A DNA stretch of 64,000 nucleotides from Priestia megaterium (GCF_023824195.1 NZ_CP085442.1:4859501-4923500), one strand, 5' to 3'; positions 1-9,510 are shown, numbered from the stretch's first letter. The notes: generated from the letters alone by a model not told the origin. Numbers and translations: made by a program.

Positions 1-505
1 CCATTGCCGTATAGCCGACTAACGCAATCGTCGTTACCGTCAAACCAGAAATTAAAGCTGGCAGCGATTCAGGTAACAGCACTTTAAAGATAATAGTGCT
101 TGTTGTTGCTCCCATTGATTTAGCAGCTTCAATAACACCTTTATCAATTTCACGCAGACCAATTTCTACAAGACGCGCGTAAAATGGTGCTGCTCCAACA
201 ATTAGAGCAGGTAACGCTGCATTAGCGCCTAAAATACTTCCTACCAATGCTTTGGTAAATGGAATCAGTAAAACAATTAAAATAATGAATGGAATGGAAC
301 GAAAGATATTTACAACTGCTGACACAATGGCATATAAAGGTTTGTTTTGCCAAAGCTGTCCTTTGGACGTTAAAAATAAAAGCAAGCCTAATAAAATACC
401 TAGAACAAACGTGGCTATAACTGAAATAGCCGTCATATATAGTGTTTCATTTGTCGCTTGAATAAAATCATCTAAAATAACGTTTGGAAATAGTTTCTCA
501 AGCAT
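1..505 (-). CDS. metP: Methionine ABC transporter permease (partial, C-terminus off left edge)
   Basis: Membrane permease of the MetNPQ importer for methionine. The frame opens at an ATG at 505 (MLEKLFPNVI) and runs off the left edge, so about 168 N-terminal residues are present. Several hydrophobic segments and the permease coupling motif that docks on the ATPase (EAAKSMGATTSTIIFKV) are visible. Its start overlaps the end of metN by 8 nt in an ATGCTTGA arrangement, which indicates translational coupling. It shares the SAM riboswitch upstream of metN. The substrate-binding lipoprotein MetQ would be expected just beyond the left edge. Identification rests on the neighbour and the MetI-like sequence. 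Confidence 0.93.
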   Translation of the reverse strand, partial: MLEKLFPNVILDDFIQATNETLYMTAISVIATFVLGILLGLLLFLTSKGQLWQNKPLYAIVSAVVNIFRSIPFIILIVLLIPFTKALVGSILGANAALPALIVGAAPFYARLVEIGLREIDKGVIEAAKSMGATTSTIIFKVLLPESLPALISGLTVTTIALVGYTAM

Positions 506-1523
506 TTGTCATTACCTCCACTTCTACCTGCTGCTCATGAATGTATGCAATGACTTTTTCAACTTCTGTTAATTCTCCGTCTAAATGAACGAACAACGTT
601 CCGTATGAACCTGTTTGTGTATGAGAAATCTTTCCTTGCAAAATATTAATCGTTACATCAAACTGTTTTAAAATCGTTGTAATGAGCGGTTGCTCTGCTT
701 TTCCGCCAACAAACGTCAGCTGAATAATTTGCCCGCTTGGATATAACTCCTGTACTTGTTCAATTGTTTCAAACGTTTCTTCTGGTTCAGAAATCTGTTG
801 AACGAATCGTTTTGTAATCGGCTGCTTAGGTTTTCTGAATACTTCTAGCACTTGTCCTTCTTCTACCACTGCCCCATTTTCCATAACGGCTACCCGATGA
901 CAAATTTTACGAATAACGTGCATTTCATGAGTAATCAATACAATGGTTAACCCTAGCTTCTCATTAATATCTACTAACAGATCTAAAATGGAATCTGTCG
1001 TTTGAGGATCAAGCGCTGATGTTGCTTCATCACACAGCAATACTTTTGGGTTATTGGCTAGCGCTCGAGCAATACCAACACGCTGCTTTTGTCCACCGCT
1101 AAGCTGTGATGGATAAGCATTTTCACGCCCTTCAAGCCCGACTAGCTTGATAAGCTCGTCTACTCGTTTCATTCTTTTTTCTTTTGAGATCCCTGCTATT
1201 TCTAACGGAAAGACAATATTTTCTCGCACCGTACGCGACCACAAGATATTAAAGTGCTGAAACACCATACTGATTTCTTGTCTAGCTTTTCTGAGTTTTC
1301 CGCCTTTAATTTTTCCAATATCATTACCTGCTACTTCGACCGTTCCTGTCGTTGGTGTTTCTAACCCGTTTAGCAAGCGAATTAAAGAACTTTTCCCCGC
1401 TCCGCTATAACCAATAATTCCGTAAATTTCACCTTGGTTAACGGTTAGATTCACATTATCAACAGCTGTTACTTGACCGCTTTTAGCCTGATAAATTTTT
1501 GTAACGTCTGTTAATGTAATCAT
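498..1523 (-). CDS. metN: Methionine ABC transporter ATP-binding protein
   Basis: ATPase that powers methionine import at the membrane. At 341 residues it has the family's usual length. Walker A is GYSGAGKS (about 38-45), the ABC signature is LSGGQKQR (about 142-149), and Walker B ends in LLCDEAT (about 163-169). Residues from about 265 form the C-terminal NIL domain that lets methionine inhibit the transporter. The start ATG at 1523 follows GAAGGTGAAGAAAT. It is the first gene of the operon, downstream of a SAM riboswitch, and overlaps metP. The homologue in B. subtilis is YusC/MetN. Confidence 0.96.
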   Translation of the reverse strand: MITLTDVTKIYQAKSGQVTAVDNVNLTVNQGEIYGIIGYSGAGKSSLIRLLNGLETPTTGTVEVAGNDIGKIKGGKLRKARQEISMVFQHFNILWSRTVRENIVFPLEIAGISKEKRMKRVDELIKLVGLEGRENAYPSQLSGGQKQRVGIARALANNPKVLLCDEATSALDPQTTDSILDLLVDINEKLGLTIVLITHEMHVIRKICHRVAVMENGAVVEEGQVLEVFRKPKQPITKRFVQQISEPEETFETIEQVQELYPSGQIIQLTFVGGKAEQPLITTILKQFDVTINILQGKISHTQTGSYGTLFVHLDGELTEVEKVIAYIHEQQVEVEVMTNA

Positions 1524-1605
1524 ATTTCTTCACCTTCTTTAGTAAAAACTTAATTATGTTAGGTTGCCCTATAGGATGAAAAAGCCGTAAAACAATTTTC
1601 CTCAT

Positions 1606-1639
1606 TAAAAAAGCCTCTCTGCGCATGACAGAAAGGCTC
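1606..1639 (-). terminator. Riboswitch-controlled intrinsic terminator of metNP
   Basis: On the minus strand, GAGCCTTTCTGTCATG is followed by the complementary CAGAGAGGCTTTTTT. It is the expression platform of the adjacent SAM aptamer: when SAM is bound this hairpin forms and stops transcription before metN. Confidence 0.9.
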
Positions 1640-1654
1640 GATATTTAATCCTTT

Positions 1655-1762
1655 CTCTCATCTTTCAAAGCGCATAGCTTTGCAGGAATTGGCACCATTT
1701 CAGTTAGTCTGACGGTTGCCGGGTTTCACAGGGCTCAGTCCCTCCACCTCTCTTGATAAGAG
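1655..1762 (-). promoter_or_regulatory. SAM-I (S-box) riboswitch aptamer
   Basis: The minus strand carries the S-box hallmarks in order: the P1 5' strand CTCTTATC, then AGAGGTGGAGGGACTG, GAAACCCGGCAACC, GGTGCCAATTCC and GCAAAG, closing with the P1 3' strand GATGAGAG. P1 strands lie at 1755-1762 and 1655-1662. Known function: binds S-adenosylmethionine and shuts off methionine genes. It sits between the promoter at 1824-1852 and metN, with its terminator at 1606-1639. Confidence 0.97.
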
Positions 1763-1823
1763 TTCGCAACAATTATTTTGTTTTTGGGAAATATTCATTC
1801 ATTTATGAACATTCATGAGTGTG

Positions 1824-1852
1824 ATTTTAGCATGTGTCAGATAGGCTGTCAA
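1824..1852 (-). promoter_or_regulatory. Vegetative promoter of the metNP operon
   Basis: TTGACA (1852-1847) and TAAAAT (1829-1824) are separated by 17 nt on the minus strand. Predicted transcription starts about 55 nt before the S-box aptamer, as expected for a riboswitch leader. Confidence 0.75.
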
Positions 1853-1942
1853 CAGATTTTGTTCTTGGGATAATATCCCAAGATTTCAACAACCCCAACG
1901 GTTTGCTCTCTTTCAATTTCTTCATTTTAAACAAACGTTTGA

Positions 1943-2242
1943 TTATCGAAGCTCTTCAAGTACGTGCTCGATAGAATGAAACGCATAGAGTTTTTTTACC
2001 ATTTCGCCATTTTTCACTTCAATCAAACAAGGTACACTTTCAATTGAAAATACTTCTGCTTTTGAAGGCATATAATTTAAATTGCTCATTCCGATGGTCA
2101 CACCGGGCAGCATCGCTTCTGCTACGGTTAACATTTTTTTTGCCAGCTGACATGTCCCGCAAAAAGGTGTATGGAAAAAGATAAACGCTCTTTGTCCTTC
2201 TTTTAACTGATCGTCAAGCTGTTTTTCGCTCCATTCTTGCAT
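1943..2242 (-). CDS. yusE: Thioredoxin-like protein YusE
   Basis: Small thioredoxin-fold protein (99 residues from this start) with a CGTC active site in FFHTPFCGTCQLAKKM and a cis-proline region (SVPCLIE). Likely a thiol-disulfide reductase of unknown client. The start chosen is the second ATG (2242): the AAAGGA ribosome site lies 9 nt upstream of it, whereas the first ATG (2251) abuts the site. It directly follows yusF by about 14 nt, so the two probably form one transcript. The same pair occurs beside the met operon in B. subtilis. Confidence 0.85.
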   Translation of the reverse strand: MQEWSEKQLDDQLKEGQRAFIFFHTPFCGTCQLAKKMLTVAEAMLPGVTIGMSNLNYMPSKAEVFSIESVPCLIEVKNGEMVKKLYAFHSIEHVLEELR

Positions 2243-2256
2243 GTTGCTCATTCCTT

Positions 2257-2607
2257 TTATGTTAAAAATTCTGCATTAACATCGATATTGGCACTCAGTA
2301 ATACTGTTGCTATGTGATGTCTAGGGGCGGCAGCAACCTCTCGGTACATTTTATCAATATATAGATGCTCTGCTTCCGGAAGCTCTCGTTTAAATTGTTT
2401 TCTTAGCTTATTCCCTGAATCATCAGAGTCAACGAGTATGTATACCTCTTTGTTAAACGTAAAGTCAATAATTTCATCCAGCTTTGATAAACTAATCGTA
2501 CCGTTTGTACAGATAATTTCAATTGGTTCTCGAATGATATCTTGGATACGTTTTTTATCTGATTTTCCTTCGACAATAATTACTTTTTCGATTTCAATTA
2601 GCCCCAT
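2257..2607 (-). CDS. yusF: TOPRIM domain protein YusF
   Basis: Single TOPRIM domain of about 116 residues. The N-terminal VEGKSDKKRI holds the conserved Glu, and VDSDDSG later holds the Asp-x-Asp that binds metal. Such folds occur in primases, topoisomerases and RNase M5-like enzymes, so a small nuclease is plausible but unproven. Possible starts are GTG 2616, ATG 2613 and ATG 2607; 2607 is best spaced from GGGTG. The gene precedes yusE. A weak candidate promoter (TTGTAT, 18 nt, TACTAT) lies at 2634-2663. Confidence 0.82.
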   Translation of the reverse strand: MGLIEIEKVIIVEGKSDKKRIQDIIREPIEIICTNGTISLSKLDEIIDFTFNKEVYILVDSDDSGNKLRKQFKRELPEAEHLYIDKMYREVAAAPRHHIATVLLSANIDVNAEFLT

Positions 2608-2633
2608 TTTCATCACCCATAATCGTCAGTTGT

Positions 2634-2663
2634 ATAGTAACATCATTTCTTTATGCTATACAA
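2634..2663 (-). promoter_or_regulatory. Candidate promoter of yusFE
   Basis: TTGTAT (2663-2658) and TACTAT (2639-2634) with an 18-nt spacer, 27 nt before the yusF start. Both hexamers depart from consensus, so this is tentative. Confidence 0.4.
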
Positions 2664-2763
2664 TATTCGTTAATGTATCACAGTTCACCTGTTTTTTAAA
2701 AGAAATTTGCAAGAAAGAACTGTTTTAAAAGGCAGCTTAGGCCATATTGTTTCCATAAAACAA

Positions 2764-2790
2764 GAAAAACAGCGGCAGTTGCCACTGTTT
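2764..2790 (-). terminator. Terminator after yusG
   Basis: On the minus strand AAACAGTGGCA pairs with TGCCGCTGTTT and is followed by a T-rich tail. The hairpin begins at the yusG stop codon. Confidence 0.75.
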
Positions 2791-3034
2791 AGCACCATCC
2801 TGCTTCTTCGTCGCAGTCTGTATATTTTTGCGTTTCACCTTGCTTTTGTACATCCGTATATTGGTAGAACTTATTATTTTCTTGCGAATACCCTTCTTCA
2901 AAGCGGTATTCATTGCCGCTTGTTCCGTAACTAACTTCACCAATTGGCTGCTTATCAACATATAATTTCATGCCGCCGTCATGAAATTTAGCTGTAACGC
3001 GATCTGTAACGTCCATTTTTTGTTTTTCAAACAT
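2789..3034 (-). CDS. yusG: YusG-like small protein (DUF2553 family)
   Basis: An 81-residue soluble, mainly beta-rich protein (GMKLYVDKQPIGEVSYGTSGNEYRF region) resembling B. subtilis YusG, function unknown. It ends in CDEEAGWC, a Cys-containing tail. It follows gcvH by 79 nt in the same direction, as in B. subtilis. The start ATG at 3034 follows AAAGGAGTG, which is itself inside a hairpin (3040-3073) that could restrain either transcription or translation. Confidence 0.8.
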   Translation of the reverse strand: MFEKQKMDVTDRVTAKFHDGGMKLYVDKQPIGEVSYGTSGNEYRFEEGYSQENNKFYQYTDVQKQGETQKYTDCDEEAGWC

Positions 3035-3039
3035 AAAAA

Positions 3040-3073
3040 GACACTCCTTTAGCTTGTTTACTAATAGAGTGTC
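3040..3073 (-). promoter_or_regulatory. Hairpin covering the yusG ribosome binding site
   Basis: On the minus strand GACACTC (3073-3067) pairs with GAGTGTC (3046-3040), which includes part of the Shine-Dalgarno AAAGGAGTG and is followed by TTTTTATG. It could be a leaky gcvH terminator or a sequestering hairpin. The stem is only 7 bp. Confidence 0.5.
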
Positions 3074-3113
3074 CAGTCAAAAACTTTTCATAAAGACAAT
3101 TTATGGAGGAATA

Positions 3114-3497
3114 TTATCCTTCGTTTGTCATTTCTTCGTATTGCTCTGCTGTCATTAGCTTGTCTACTTGAGAAGCATCAGACGGTTTGATTGTAATCAT
3201 CCATGCTTCTTCGTATGGAGATTCATTAACAAGCTCAGGGCTATCGCTTAAGTTGTCGTTGACTGCTACAACTTCACCGCTAATTGGTGCATAAAGCTCA
3301 GAAACTGTTTTTACTGATTCAACGCTACCAAACGGCTCGTCAGCTTCTACTGTTGCTCCTACTTCTGGCAGTTCAACGAATACGATGTCGCCAAGCTCAG
3401 CTTGAGCGAAATGCGTAATACCTACGCGGACAACGTCTCCTTCTGTTTTTACCCATTCATGCTCTTCAGAATAACGCAAATCTTTTGGTGTACTCAT
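3114..3497 (-). CDS. gcvH: Glycine cleavage system H protein
   Basis: Lipoyl carrier that shuttles the aminomethyl group between the P, T and L proteins of glycine cleavage; in Bacillus it also acts as the hub for lipoate transfer to other enzymes. It has 127 residues, the normal length. The lipoylated lysine is K63 in [11 protein letters not shown]. The start ATG at 3497 is preceded by TTGGAGGGATTAAG. The other gcv genes are absent from this window, which matches the dispersed arrangement in B. subtilis. Confidence 0.97.
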   Translation of the reverse strand: MSTPKDLRYSEEHEWVKTEGDVVRVGITHFAQAELGDIVFVELPEVGATVEADEPFGSVESVKTVSELYAPISGEVVAVNDNLSDSPELVNESPYEEAWMITIKPSDASQVDKLMTAEQYEEMTNEG

Positions 3498-3632
3498 CTT
3501 AATCCCTCCAAAATATGTATCTTAATTTGTTTATATAAAAAGCGCCTTCAACGTGGAGAACACTTTCTACAACCTAAAATAACTTCCTATTAACAGTGTA
3601 ACGTAAAAGGTAAAAATTTTCTATTTGAAAAC

Positions 3633-3989
3633 TTACTTCCATACGTCCTCAAACTGCTCTTCTTTGAAGCCAAGCGTTACTTTTTGTCCATCTGTTAGCA
3701 GCGGACGTTTAATTAACATGCCATCTGACGCAAGAATAGACAGAAGTTCGTCTTCACTCGCACTGCTTACTTTATCTTTAAGCCCTAATTCGCGATACTT
3801 TTTACCGCTTGTATTAAAGAATTTTTTTAATTCTAAGCCGCTGTTCTGATAATAAGATTGCAGCTGCTCTTTTGTTGGCGGGTTTTCTACAATATGAATT
3901 TCTTCATACGCTACTCCGTTATCATCCAGCCACTTCTTTGCTTTTCGGCACGTACCACACTTTGGATATGAATAAAAAAATAATGACAT
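3633..3989 (-). CDS. yusI: ArsC/Spx-family protein YusI
   Basis: Protein of 118 residues in the ArsC-like thioredoxin-fold family that includes arsenate reductase and Spx. The N-terminus YSYPKCGTCRKAKKWL has a CGTC pair, and RPLL near residue 93 resembles the IKRP element of the family. There are no arsenic genes around, so arsenate reduction is not implied. An upstream GTG (4001) is possible, but AAAGGGTGG sits about 8 nt before the ATG at 3989, which is therefore preferred. It lies between gcvH and fadE as in B. subtilis. Confidence 0.85.
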   Translation of the reverse strand: MSLFFYSYPKCGTCRKAKKWLDDNGVAYEEIHIVENPPTKEQLQSYYQNSGLELKKFFNTSGKKYRELGLKDKVSSASEDELLSILASDGMLIKRPLLTDGQKVTLGFKEEQFEDVWK

Positions 3990-4071
3990 TTCGTCAACCA
4001 CCCTTTATTTTAAGCTTTTTTCGTATTTTAACACATCCTTTATCATTTACCTAGATAGAGGCTTCTTAAAC

Positions 4072-4096
4072 AAAAAGAAGCTCGCGAAGCGAGCTC
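4072..4096 (-). terminator. Terminator after the fad operon
   Basis: On the minus strand GAGCTCGC-TTC-GCGAGCTTC is followed by TTTTT, just after the fadE stop codon at 4105. Confidence 0.85.
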
Positions 4097-4104
4097 CTTT
4101 TCCC

Positions 4105-5889
4105 TTAAACTGTAAACTTCTCTACTTCTAAAAGCGTTTTTGCAATCTCGCGCTTTACGCTAATCACATTGATTGGTGTATAGCGCGTTAACTTGCGAAG
4201 AGACGAAAGCATGACTCTAAGCGTATCACCTTGTTCAACGCCAATTAACGTTTCTTTTGCATCTGCTTCAATTCGATTAAATGCTTCTTGGCAAAATACT
4301 TGCGTATATTTTACTTTCAAGCTGTTTTGATCTGCACCTGTTTTGGAAATTGCTTTTTCAGTACGTAAAACAGTGGATTCCATTGCATATACGTTACTAA
4401 TCATATCGGAAATATTAACGAGAATTTCTTGTTCTTTCTCTAATTCTTTACCATACTTCTGTGCAGCTAGACCTAAAAGCAAGAGCGCAATTTTCTTCCC
4501 ATTTTGCACAAGCATTTTTTCTTGATCTAACGGCTCATTTCCTACTTCCTGCGGCATAAGCATCATCAATTCTTCTTGAAGCGTTTGTGCTTTTTGAAGC
4601 AGCGGAAGCTCTCCTTTTAGCGCTTTGCGTAAATATGTGCCTGGTACTAAGAGTCGATTAATTTCATTTGTTCCTTCAAAAATACGGTTAATGCGAGAAT
4701 CACGATACAGGCGCTCAATTTCATACTCGCTCATAAAACCATAGCCTCCGTGAAGCTGCACCCCTTCATCTACGATGTAGTCAAGAGATTCCGTGGCAAA
4801 CACTTTGTTTAATGAGCATTCAATGGCATATTCAGCAATGGAAGCGGCAATTTGTTTTCCGTCTTTTTGCTGTTCTTCTGAAAGCTGGCCCATATGGTCT
4901 TCAAAAAGTCCTACCGTACGATAGACGGAGCTTTCAGTTGCGTACAATTTAGAAGCCATTGTTGCTAACTTTTCTTGGGTTAATGAAAATTTAGCAATGG
5001 GCGTTTTAAACTGCTGACGCTGGTTAACATATTGAGACGTAATTTCTAACGCACGTTTACCTGCTCCAACTGCTCCAACTCCAAGCTTATAGCGCCCAAT
5101 ATTTAAAATGTTAAACGCAATCACATGGCCTTTTCCAATTTCACCTAACACGTTTTCTTTTGGAACAAGCGCATCTTCAAGAATCAACGTTCTTGTTGAT
5201 GAACTCTTGATTCCCATCTTCTTTTCTTCCGGTCCAACCGAAACGCCTGGGAATTGGCGTTCAACGATAAAAGCAGAAAATTTATCGCCGTCGATTTTCG
5301 CATACACCACGAACACATCAGCAAATCCGGCATTCGTAATCCACTGCTTTTCTCCATTTAACACATAGTGTGTGCCTTCGGCGTTAAGGCGAGCTGTTGT
5401 GCGAGCACCGAGGGCATCGGAACCAGAACCAGGTTCTGTTAACGCATATGCGGCTATTTTTTCCCCAACTGCTAAAGCAGGTAAATATGCTTGTTTTTGC
5501 TCTTCTGTTCCAAATAAGACGATTGGCAATGACCCAATTCCTACGTGAGCACCATGAGTGATGGAAAACCCGCCTGCTCGAGACATTTTTTCAGCAATTA
5601 AAGCGGAGGTAATTTTATCCAAACCGAGTCCGCCGTATTCTTCCGGTACATCTGCACCAAGTAACCCTAATTCACCAGCTTGTTTTAATAACTTGACAGA
5701 ACGGTCAAACTCATGCTTTTCTAAATATTCCACTTGTGGAAGGACTTCATTTTCTACAAATTCATCTGTCGTTTTGGCAATCATCTTTTGTTCAGATGTA
5801 TAATCCTCCGGCGTGTAGACACGGCTTGCATCGCCTTCTTCAATTAAAAAGCTTCCACCTTTAATCATTTGTTTTGTTCTATTTGACAT
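4105..5889 (-). CDS. fadE: Acyl-CoA dehydrogenase
   Basis: FAD enzyme for the first oxidation step of fatty-acid beta-oxidation, making trans-2-enoyl-CoA. The protein is about 594 residues, the long form with a C-terminal extension beyond the roughly 380-residue core. Visible motifs are [12 protein letters not shown] (substrate/FAD region) and [11 protein letters not shown], whose Glu is the expected catalytic base. The start at 5889 is preferred over 5895 because GGGGG is too close to the first ATG. It is the last gene of fadN-fadA-fadE, 23 nt after fadA. B. subtilis name: YusJ/FadE. Confidence 0.96.
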   Translation of the reverse strand: MSNRTKQMIKGGSFLIEEGDASRVYTPEDYTSEQKMIAKTTDEFVENEVLPQVEYLEKHEFDRSVKLLKQAGELGLLGADVPEEYGGLGLDKITSALIAEKMSRAGGFSITHGAHVGIGSLPIVLFGTEEQKQAYLPALAVGEKIAAYALTEPGSGSDALGARTTARLNAEGTHYVLNGEKQWITNAGFADVFVVYAKIDGDKFSAFIVERQFPGVSVGPEEKKMGIKSSSTRTLILEDALVPKENVLGEIGKGHVIAFNILNIGRYKLGVGAVGAGKRALEITSQYVNQRQQFKTPIAKFSLTQEKLATMASKLYATESSVYRTVGLFEDHMGQLSEEQQKDGKQIAASIAEYAIECSLNKVFATESLDYIVDEGVQLHGGYGFMSEYEIERLYRDSRINRIFEGTNEINRLLVPGTYLRKALKGELPLLQKAQTLQEELMMLMPQEVGNEPLDQEKMLVQNGKKIALLLLGLAAQKYGKELEKEQEILVNISDMISNVYAMESTVLRTEKAISKTGADQNSLKVKYTQVFCQEAFNRIEADAKETLIGVEQGDTLRVMLSSLRKLTRYTPINVISVKREIAKTLLEVEKFTV

Positions 5890-5912
5890 GTTCATATCCC
5901 CCTTTGAAATGA

Positions 5913-7091
5913 TTATGCTAACAATTCAAATACACCAGCAGCTCCCATTCCTCCGCCAATACACATCGTGACAATTCCAAACTGCTCATTTCGACGCTTC
6001 ATTTCGTGCATTAAGCTAAGAGTCAGCTTAGCTCCGGTACAGCCTAATGGATGACCTAAGGCAATAGCGCCTCCGTTTACATTTACTTTATCTTCATTAA
6101 TATTTAATTCACGAATAACGCCAAGTGCTTGAGAAGCAAATGCTTCATTTAATTCAAACAATCCGATATCAGAAAGCTCCAGCCCTGCTAGTTTAAGAGC
6201 TTTAGGGATGGCAGCTACCGGGCCAATCCCCATTACTTCAGGCGGAACTCCTCCAACTGCAAATGAGCGAAACTTAAGCAAAGGCTTTAACCCTTCTGCT
6301 TCAGCTTGTTCTTTATCCATTAGAAAAACGGATGCAGCTCCGTCACTTGTCTGCGAAGAGTTTCCAGCTGTTACGGATCCTTTAACCGAAAAAGCTGGAC
6401 GAAGTTTCCCTAATACATCCGCAGTTGTGCCAGGACGAACTCCTTCATCTTGAGAGAACATCAGCTTTTGTTCACGGAGCTTATTGTTTTCATCCACTTT
6501 TCGAAGCGTCACTTCCACCGGAACAATTTCGTCGTTAAACTTCCCTTCTTGAAGTGCTTTTGCTGCTTTTTGATGGCTGCGTACAGCAAACGCGTCCTGG
6601 TCTTCACGTGAAATGCCGTATTTCATGGCCACTTGTTCTGCTGTATGTCCCATGCCCATATAATACTCCGGCGCATTTTCAACCAGCTGAACATTCGGAC
6701 GCGCTACGTTTCCAAACATCGGAACAAAACTCATTGATTCTGCTCCTCCAGCTAACACTGCTTTGGCTTGCCCTAGCATAATTCGTTCTGCACCATAGGC
6801 AATACTTTGCAAACCTGATGAACAATAACGATTAATCGTTATTGCTGGCACCGTATAAGGCAAACCCGCAAGAGCGCCAATATTTCGAGCCATATTCAAA
6901 CCTTGTTCTGCTTCAGGCATCGCACAACCAATAATTAAATCATCAATTGGTCCTTCGTATCCTCCTGCTCGGCGAAGAGTTTCTTTAACCGCAATGGCCC
7001 CCAAATCATCAGGTCTAACACTTGCCAGTGAACCTTTTTTTGCTTTTCCAACCGGTGTCCTAGCACCTGCTACAATAACTGCTTCTCTCAT
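5913..7091 (-). CDS. fadA: Acetyl-CoA C-acyltransferase (3-ketoacyl-CoA thiolase)
   Basis: Thiolase that splits 3-ketoacyl-CoA into acetyl-CoA and a shortened acyl-CoA. At 392 residues it is typical. The nucleophilic Cys is in NRYCSSGLQS, the His in GGAIALGHPLGCTGA, and the second Cys in TMCIGGGMGAAG near the C-terminus. The ATG at 7091 follows a GGGGGAG ribosome site. It lies between fadN and fadE with 12 and 23 nt gaps, so it is co-transcribed. B. subtilis name: YusK/FadA. Confidence 0.97.
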   Translation of the reverse strand: MREAVIVAGARTPVGKAKKGSLASVRPDDLGAIAVKETLRRAGGYEGPIDDLIIGCAMPEAEQGLNMARNIGALAGLPYTVPAITINRYCSSGLQSIAYGAERIMLGQAKAVLAGGAESMSFVPMFGNVARPNVQLVENAPEYYMGMGHTAEQVAMKYGISREDQDAFAVRSHQKAAKALQEGKFNDEIVPVEVTLRKVDENNKLREQKLMFSQDEGVRPGTTADVLGKLRPAFSVKGSVTAGNSSQTSDGAASVFLMDKEQAEAEGLKPLLKFRSFAVGGVPPEVMGIGPVAAIPKALKLAGLELSDIGLFELNEAFASQALGVIRELNINEDKVNVNGGAIALGHPLGCTGAKLTLSLMHEMKRRNEQFGIVTMCIGGGMGAAGVFELLA

Positions 7092-7103
7092 TTTTTCTCC
7101 CCC

Positions 7104-9482
7104 TTAATTACGCAGTGGTTTTCCTTTAACTAACATGTGCTGCATACGTTCTTGAGACTTCGCTTCTCCAACAAGGCTTAAAAATGCTTCTCTCTCTAAG
7201 TCCAGTAAATACTCTTCATCAACTTCCGAACCAAACGCTACACGTCCTCCGGCTAACACAAATGCTAACTTACTAGCAATTTTATAATCATGTTCTGATA
7301 TATATCCTGAATACTTCATGGATTGGGCTCCTAGCAGCAACGTTGCATATCCTGTTTCTCCAACCACAGGAATCTTAGTTCTTACAGGTGGTTTATAGCC
7401 CGTGTCATGTAAAGCAAGGATTGAGTTCTTCGCATCATTCAGCAAGTGATCTCCGTTTACGCTGATGCCATCATGGCGGTTTAAAAAGTTTAGCTGTCTA
7501 GCTTCTGCAGCAGAAGTAGATACTTTTGCAGTAGCAATTGTTTCAAATGTTTTATTGGCAATTTGCTGGAGATCGAGCGTTACACCGTTAGGTAAACCAT
7601 TTAGCTGTTTGATATAAAGCTCCTTATTACCTCCTCCACCAGGAATGAGTCCGACTCCTACTTCTACAAGGCCCATGTAAGTTTCAGCAGAAGCTTGGAT
7701 TTTAGCTGACGGTAAGCAAATTTCTGCTCCGCCTCCGAGAGTCATCGCAAATGGAGCTGCAACAACCGGCTTTTCATTATATTTCACCTTCATCATTGCC
7801 TGTTGAAATTGTTTAATAACAAATTCAATTTCAAAATAATTGTCATCTTGTGCTTCCATTAAAATCATAGCTAAGTTAGCGCCAACGCAGAAATTTTTCC
7901 CTTGATTTCCTATGACCAGCCCTTTATAGTTCTTATTCACTTCTTCAAGAGACTGATTTAATAAGCTAATAATGTCTAGCCCGATTGCATTGTTAGGAGA
8001 GGTGAACTGCAGGCACGCCACATCATCTCCTAAATCAATTAAACTCGCTCCGCTGTTTTCTAAAATGACATTATTTTGAGAACGTAAAGATGACAGGTGA
8101 ATCACCTTTTTATTTTCTTTTACTGCTTTATACTCATCATCTTCGTAGTAAAGCGTTTGACCTTCCATTTCTTTATAGAAGCTTGTAAATCCATTTTCCT
8201 GCATTTGTTTTACCCATTGCGGAACTGCTAAGCCAGACTGCTCCATCTTCTCAATTGACTTTTCTAAACCAATTGCATCCCACGTCTCAAAAGGACCCAT
8301 TTTCCAACCAAATCCCCACTTCATAGCTTGATCAATGGCCACGATATCGTCGGCGATTTCATTTTTTAACTGTGCTGCATATACAAGAACGGGACTGATC
8401 ACATTCCAAAGAAGCTGGCCGGCACGATCACCCGAATATATAAGCGCTTTCATTTTATTTTGCAGCCCTTTTGCCTGCTTGCTTAATTCGGTAGAAGCTG
8501 TTTTTAACTTCTTTCTCTCGACGTATTGAAGTGTACTAGGATCAAGTTCCAAAATTTCCTTTCCTTTCTTCAAAAAGAAGCCTTGCCCCGACTTGCTTCC
8601 CAGCCAGCCATTTTCCTGCATTTGTTTCATAAATAAAGGGACATCGAACACTTCTTTTTCTTTGCCTTCTACTTTGTCAAATACATTGTTGGCCACATGA
8701 ATAAATGTGTCTAGTCCCACTACGTCTAACGTTCGAAACGTTGCGCTTTTTGGTCTTCCAATTAAGGGGCCCGTCACAGAGTCAACTTCTCCCACACTGT
8801 AATTACCTTTTAACATTTCTTGAACGGTCACAAGTAAACCGTACGTACCGATACGGTTGGCGATAAAGTTAGGCGTATCTTTTGCAATAACTACTCCTTT
8901 ACCTAATACATCTTCACCAAACGTTTTCACATATTCAACAATTTCTGATTTTGTGTCATGAGTTGGAATGATTTCTAATAACTTTAAATAACGCGGTGGA
9001 TTAAAAAAGTGCGTTCCTAAAAAATGCGCTTTAAAATCTTCTGAGCGTCCTTTAGCCATTTCGTGGATCGATATTCCTGAAGTATTTGAACTTACAATAC
9101 TTCCTTTTTTTCGTACACTGTCAATTCTTTCAAACAACTGCTGTTTAATATCAAGACGTTCCACTACTACTTCAATAATCCAATCACAGTCGCTTAACTG
9201 CTGTAAATGATCTTCAAGATTTCCTGGAGTAATTAACGATAGTGATGACTTCGACGTTAAAGGCGCCGGTTTTTGCTTCGTTAATTTAGCTAGAGCAGTT
9301 GTACTCAACCGATTTCTCACTTGCCTATCTTCAAGCGTTAGCTGCTTTTTTTCCTCGTCTGCTGTTAATGAAGTTGGAACCACGTCTAGCAAAAGCGTTG
9401 GAATTCCTACATTTGCTAAATGAGCTGCAATTCCAGAGCCCATAACTCCTGAACCTAAAACGGCGGCTTTTTTTATGTTCAT
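7104..9482 (-). CDS. fadN: 3-hydroxyacyl-CoA dehydrogenase / enoyl-CoA hydratase
   Basis: Bifunctional beta-oxidation enzyme. The N-terminal half is an NAD-dependent 3-hydroxyacyl-CoA dehydrogenase with AVLGSGVMGSGIAAHLANVG near residue 7 and the TNFFNPPRY-type element HFFNPPRYLKLLE. The C-terminal half carries a crotonase-like hydratase (FAMTLGGGAEICL, GLIPGGGGNKELY), the reverse domain order of E. coli FadB. It has 792 residues from the ATG at 9482, which follows GGGGATAATT; an in-frame GTG at 9494 is less likely. First gene of the operon behind a FadR-type operator. B. subtilis name: YusL/FadN. Confidence 0.96.
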   Translation of the reverse strand: MNIKKAAVLGSGVMGSGIAAHLANVGIPTLLLDVVPTSLTADEEKKQLTLEDRQVRNRLSTTALAKLTKQKPAPLTSKSSLSLITPGNLEDHLQQLSDCDWIIEVVVERLDIKQQLFERIDSVRKKGSIVSSNTSGISIHEMAKGRSEDFKAHFLGTHFFNPPRYLKLLEIIPTHDTKSEIVEYVKTFGEDVLGKGVVIAKDTPNFIANRIGTYGLLVTVQEMLKGNYSVGEVDSVTGPLIGRPKSATFRTLDVVGLDTFIHVANNVFDKVEGKEKEVFDVPLFMKQMQENGWLGSKSGQGFFLKKGKEILELDPSTLQYVERKKLKTASTELSKQAKGLQNKMKALIYSGDRAGQLLWNVISPVLVYAAQLKNEIADDIVAIDQAMKWGFGWKMGPFETWDAIGLEKSIEKMEQSGLAVPQWVKQMQENGFTSFYKEMEGQTLYYEDDEYKAVKENKKVIHLSSLRSQNNVILENSGASLIDLGDDVACLQFTSPNNAIGLDIISLLNQSLEEVNKNYKGLVIGNQGKNFCVGANLAMILMEAQDDNYFEIEFVIKQFQQAMMKVKYNEKPVVAAPFAMTLGGGAEICLPSAKIQASAETYMGLVEVGVGLIPGGGGNKELYIKQLNGLPNGVTLDLQQIANKTFETIATAKVSTSAAEARQLNFLNRHDGISVNGDHLLNDAKNSILALHDTGYKPPVRTKIPVVGETGYATLLLGAQSMKYSGYISEHDYKIASKLAFVLAGGRVAFGSEVDEEYLLDLEREAFLSLVGEAKSQERMQHMLVKGKPLRN

Positions 9483-9510
9483 AATTATCCCCACATCCCC
9501 TTTAATATAT

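Noticed and set aside
252..461. 69-codon plus-strand frame within metP
   Set aside because: It lies antisense to the metP coding region, which reads clearly as a permease on the minus strand, and has no ribosome binding site.
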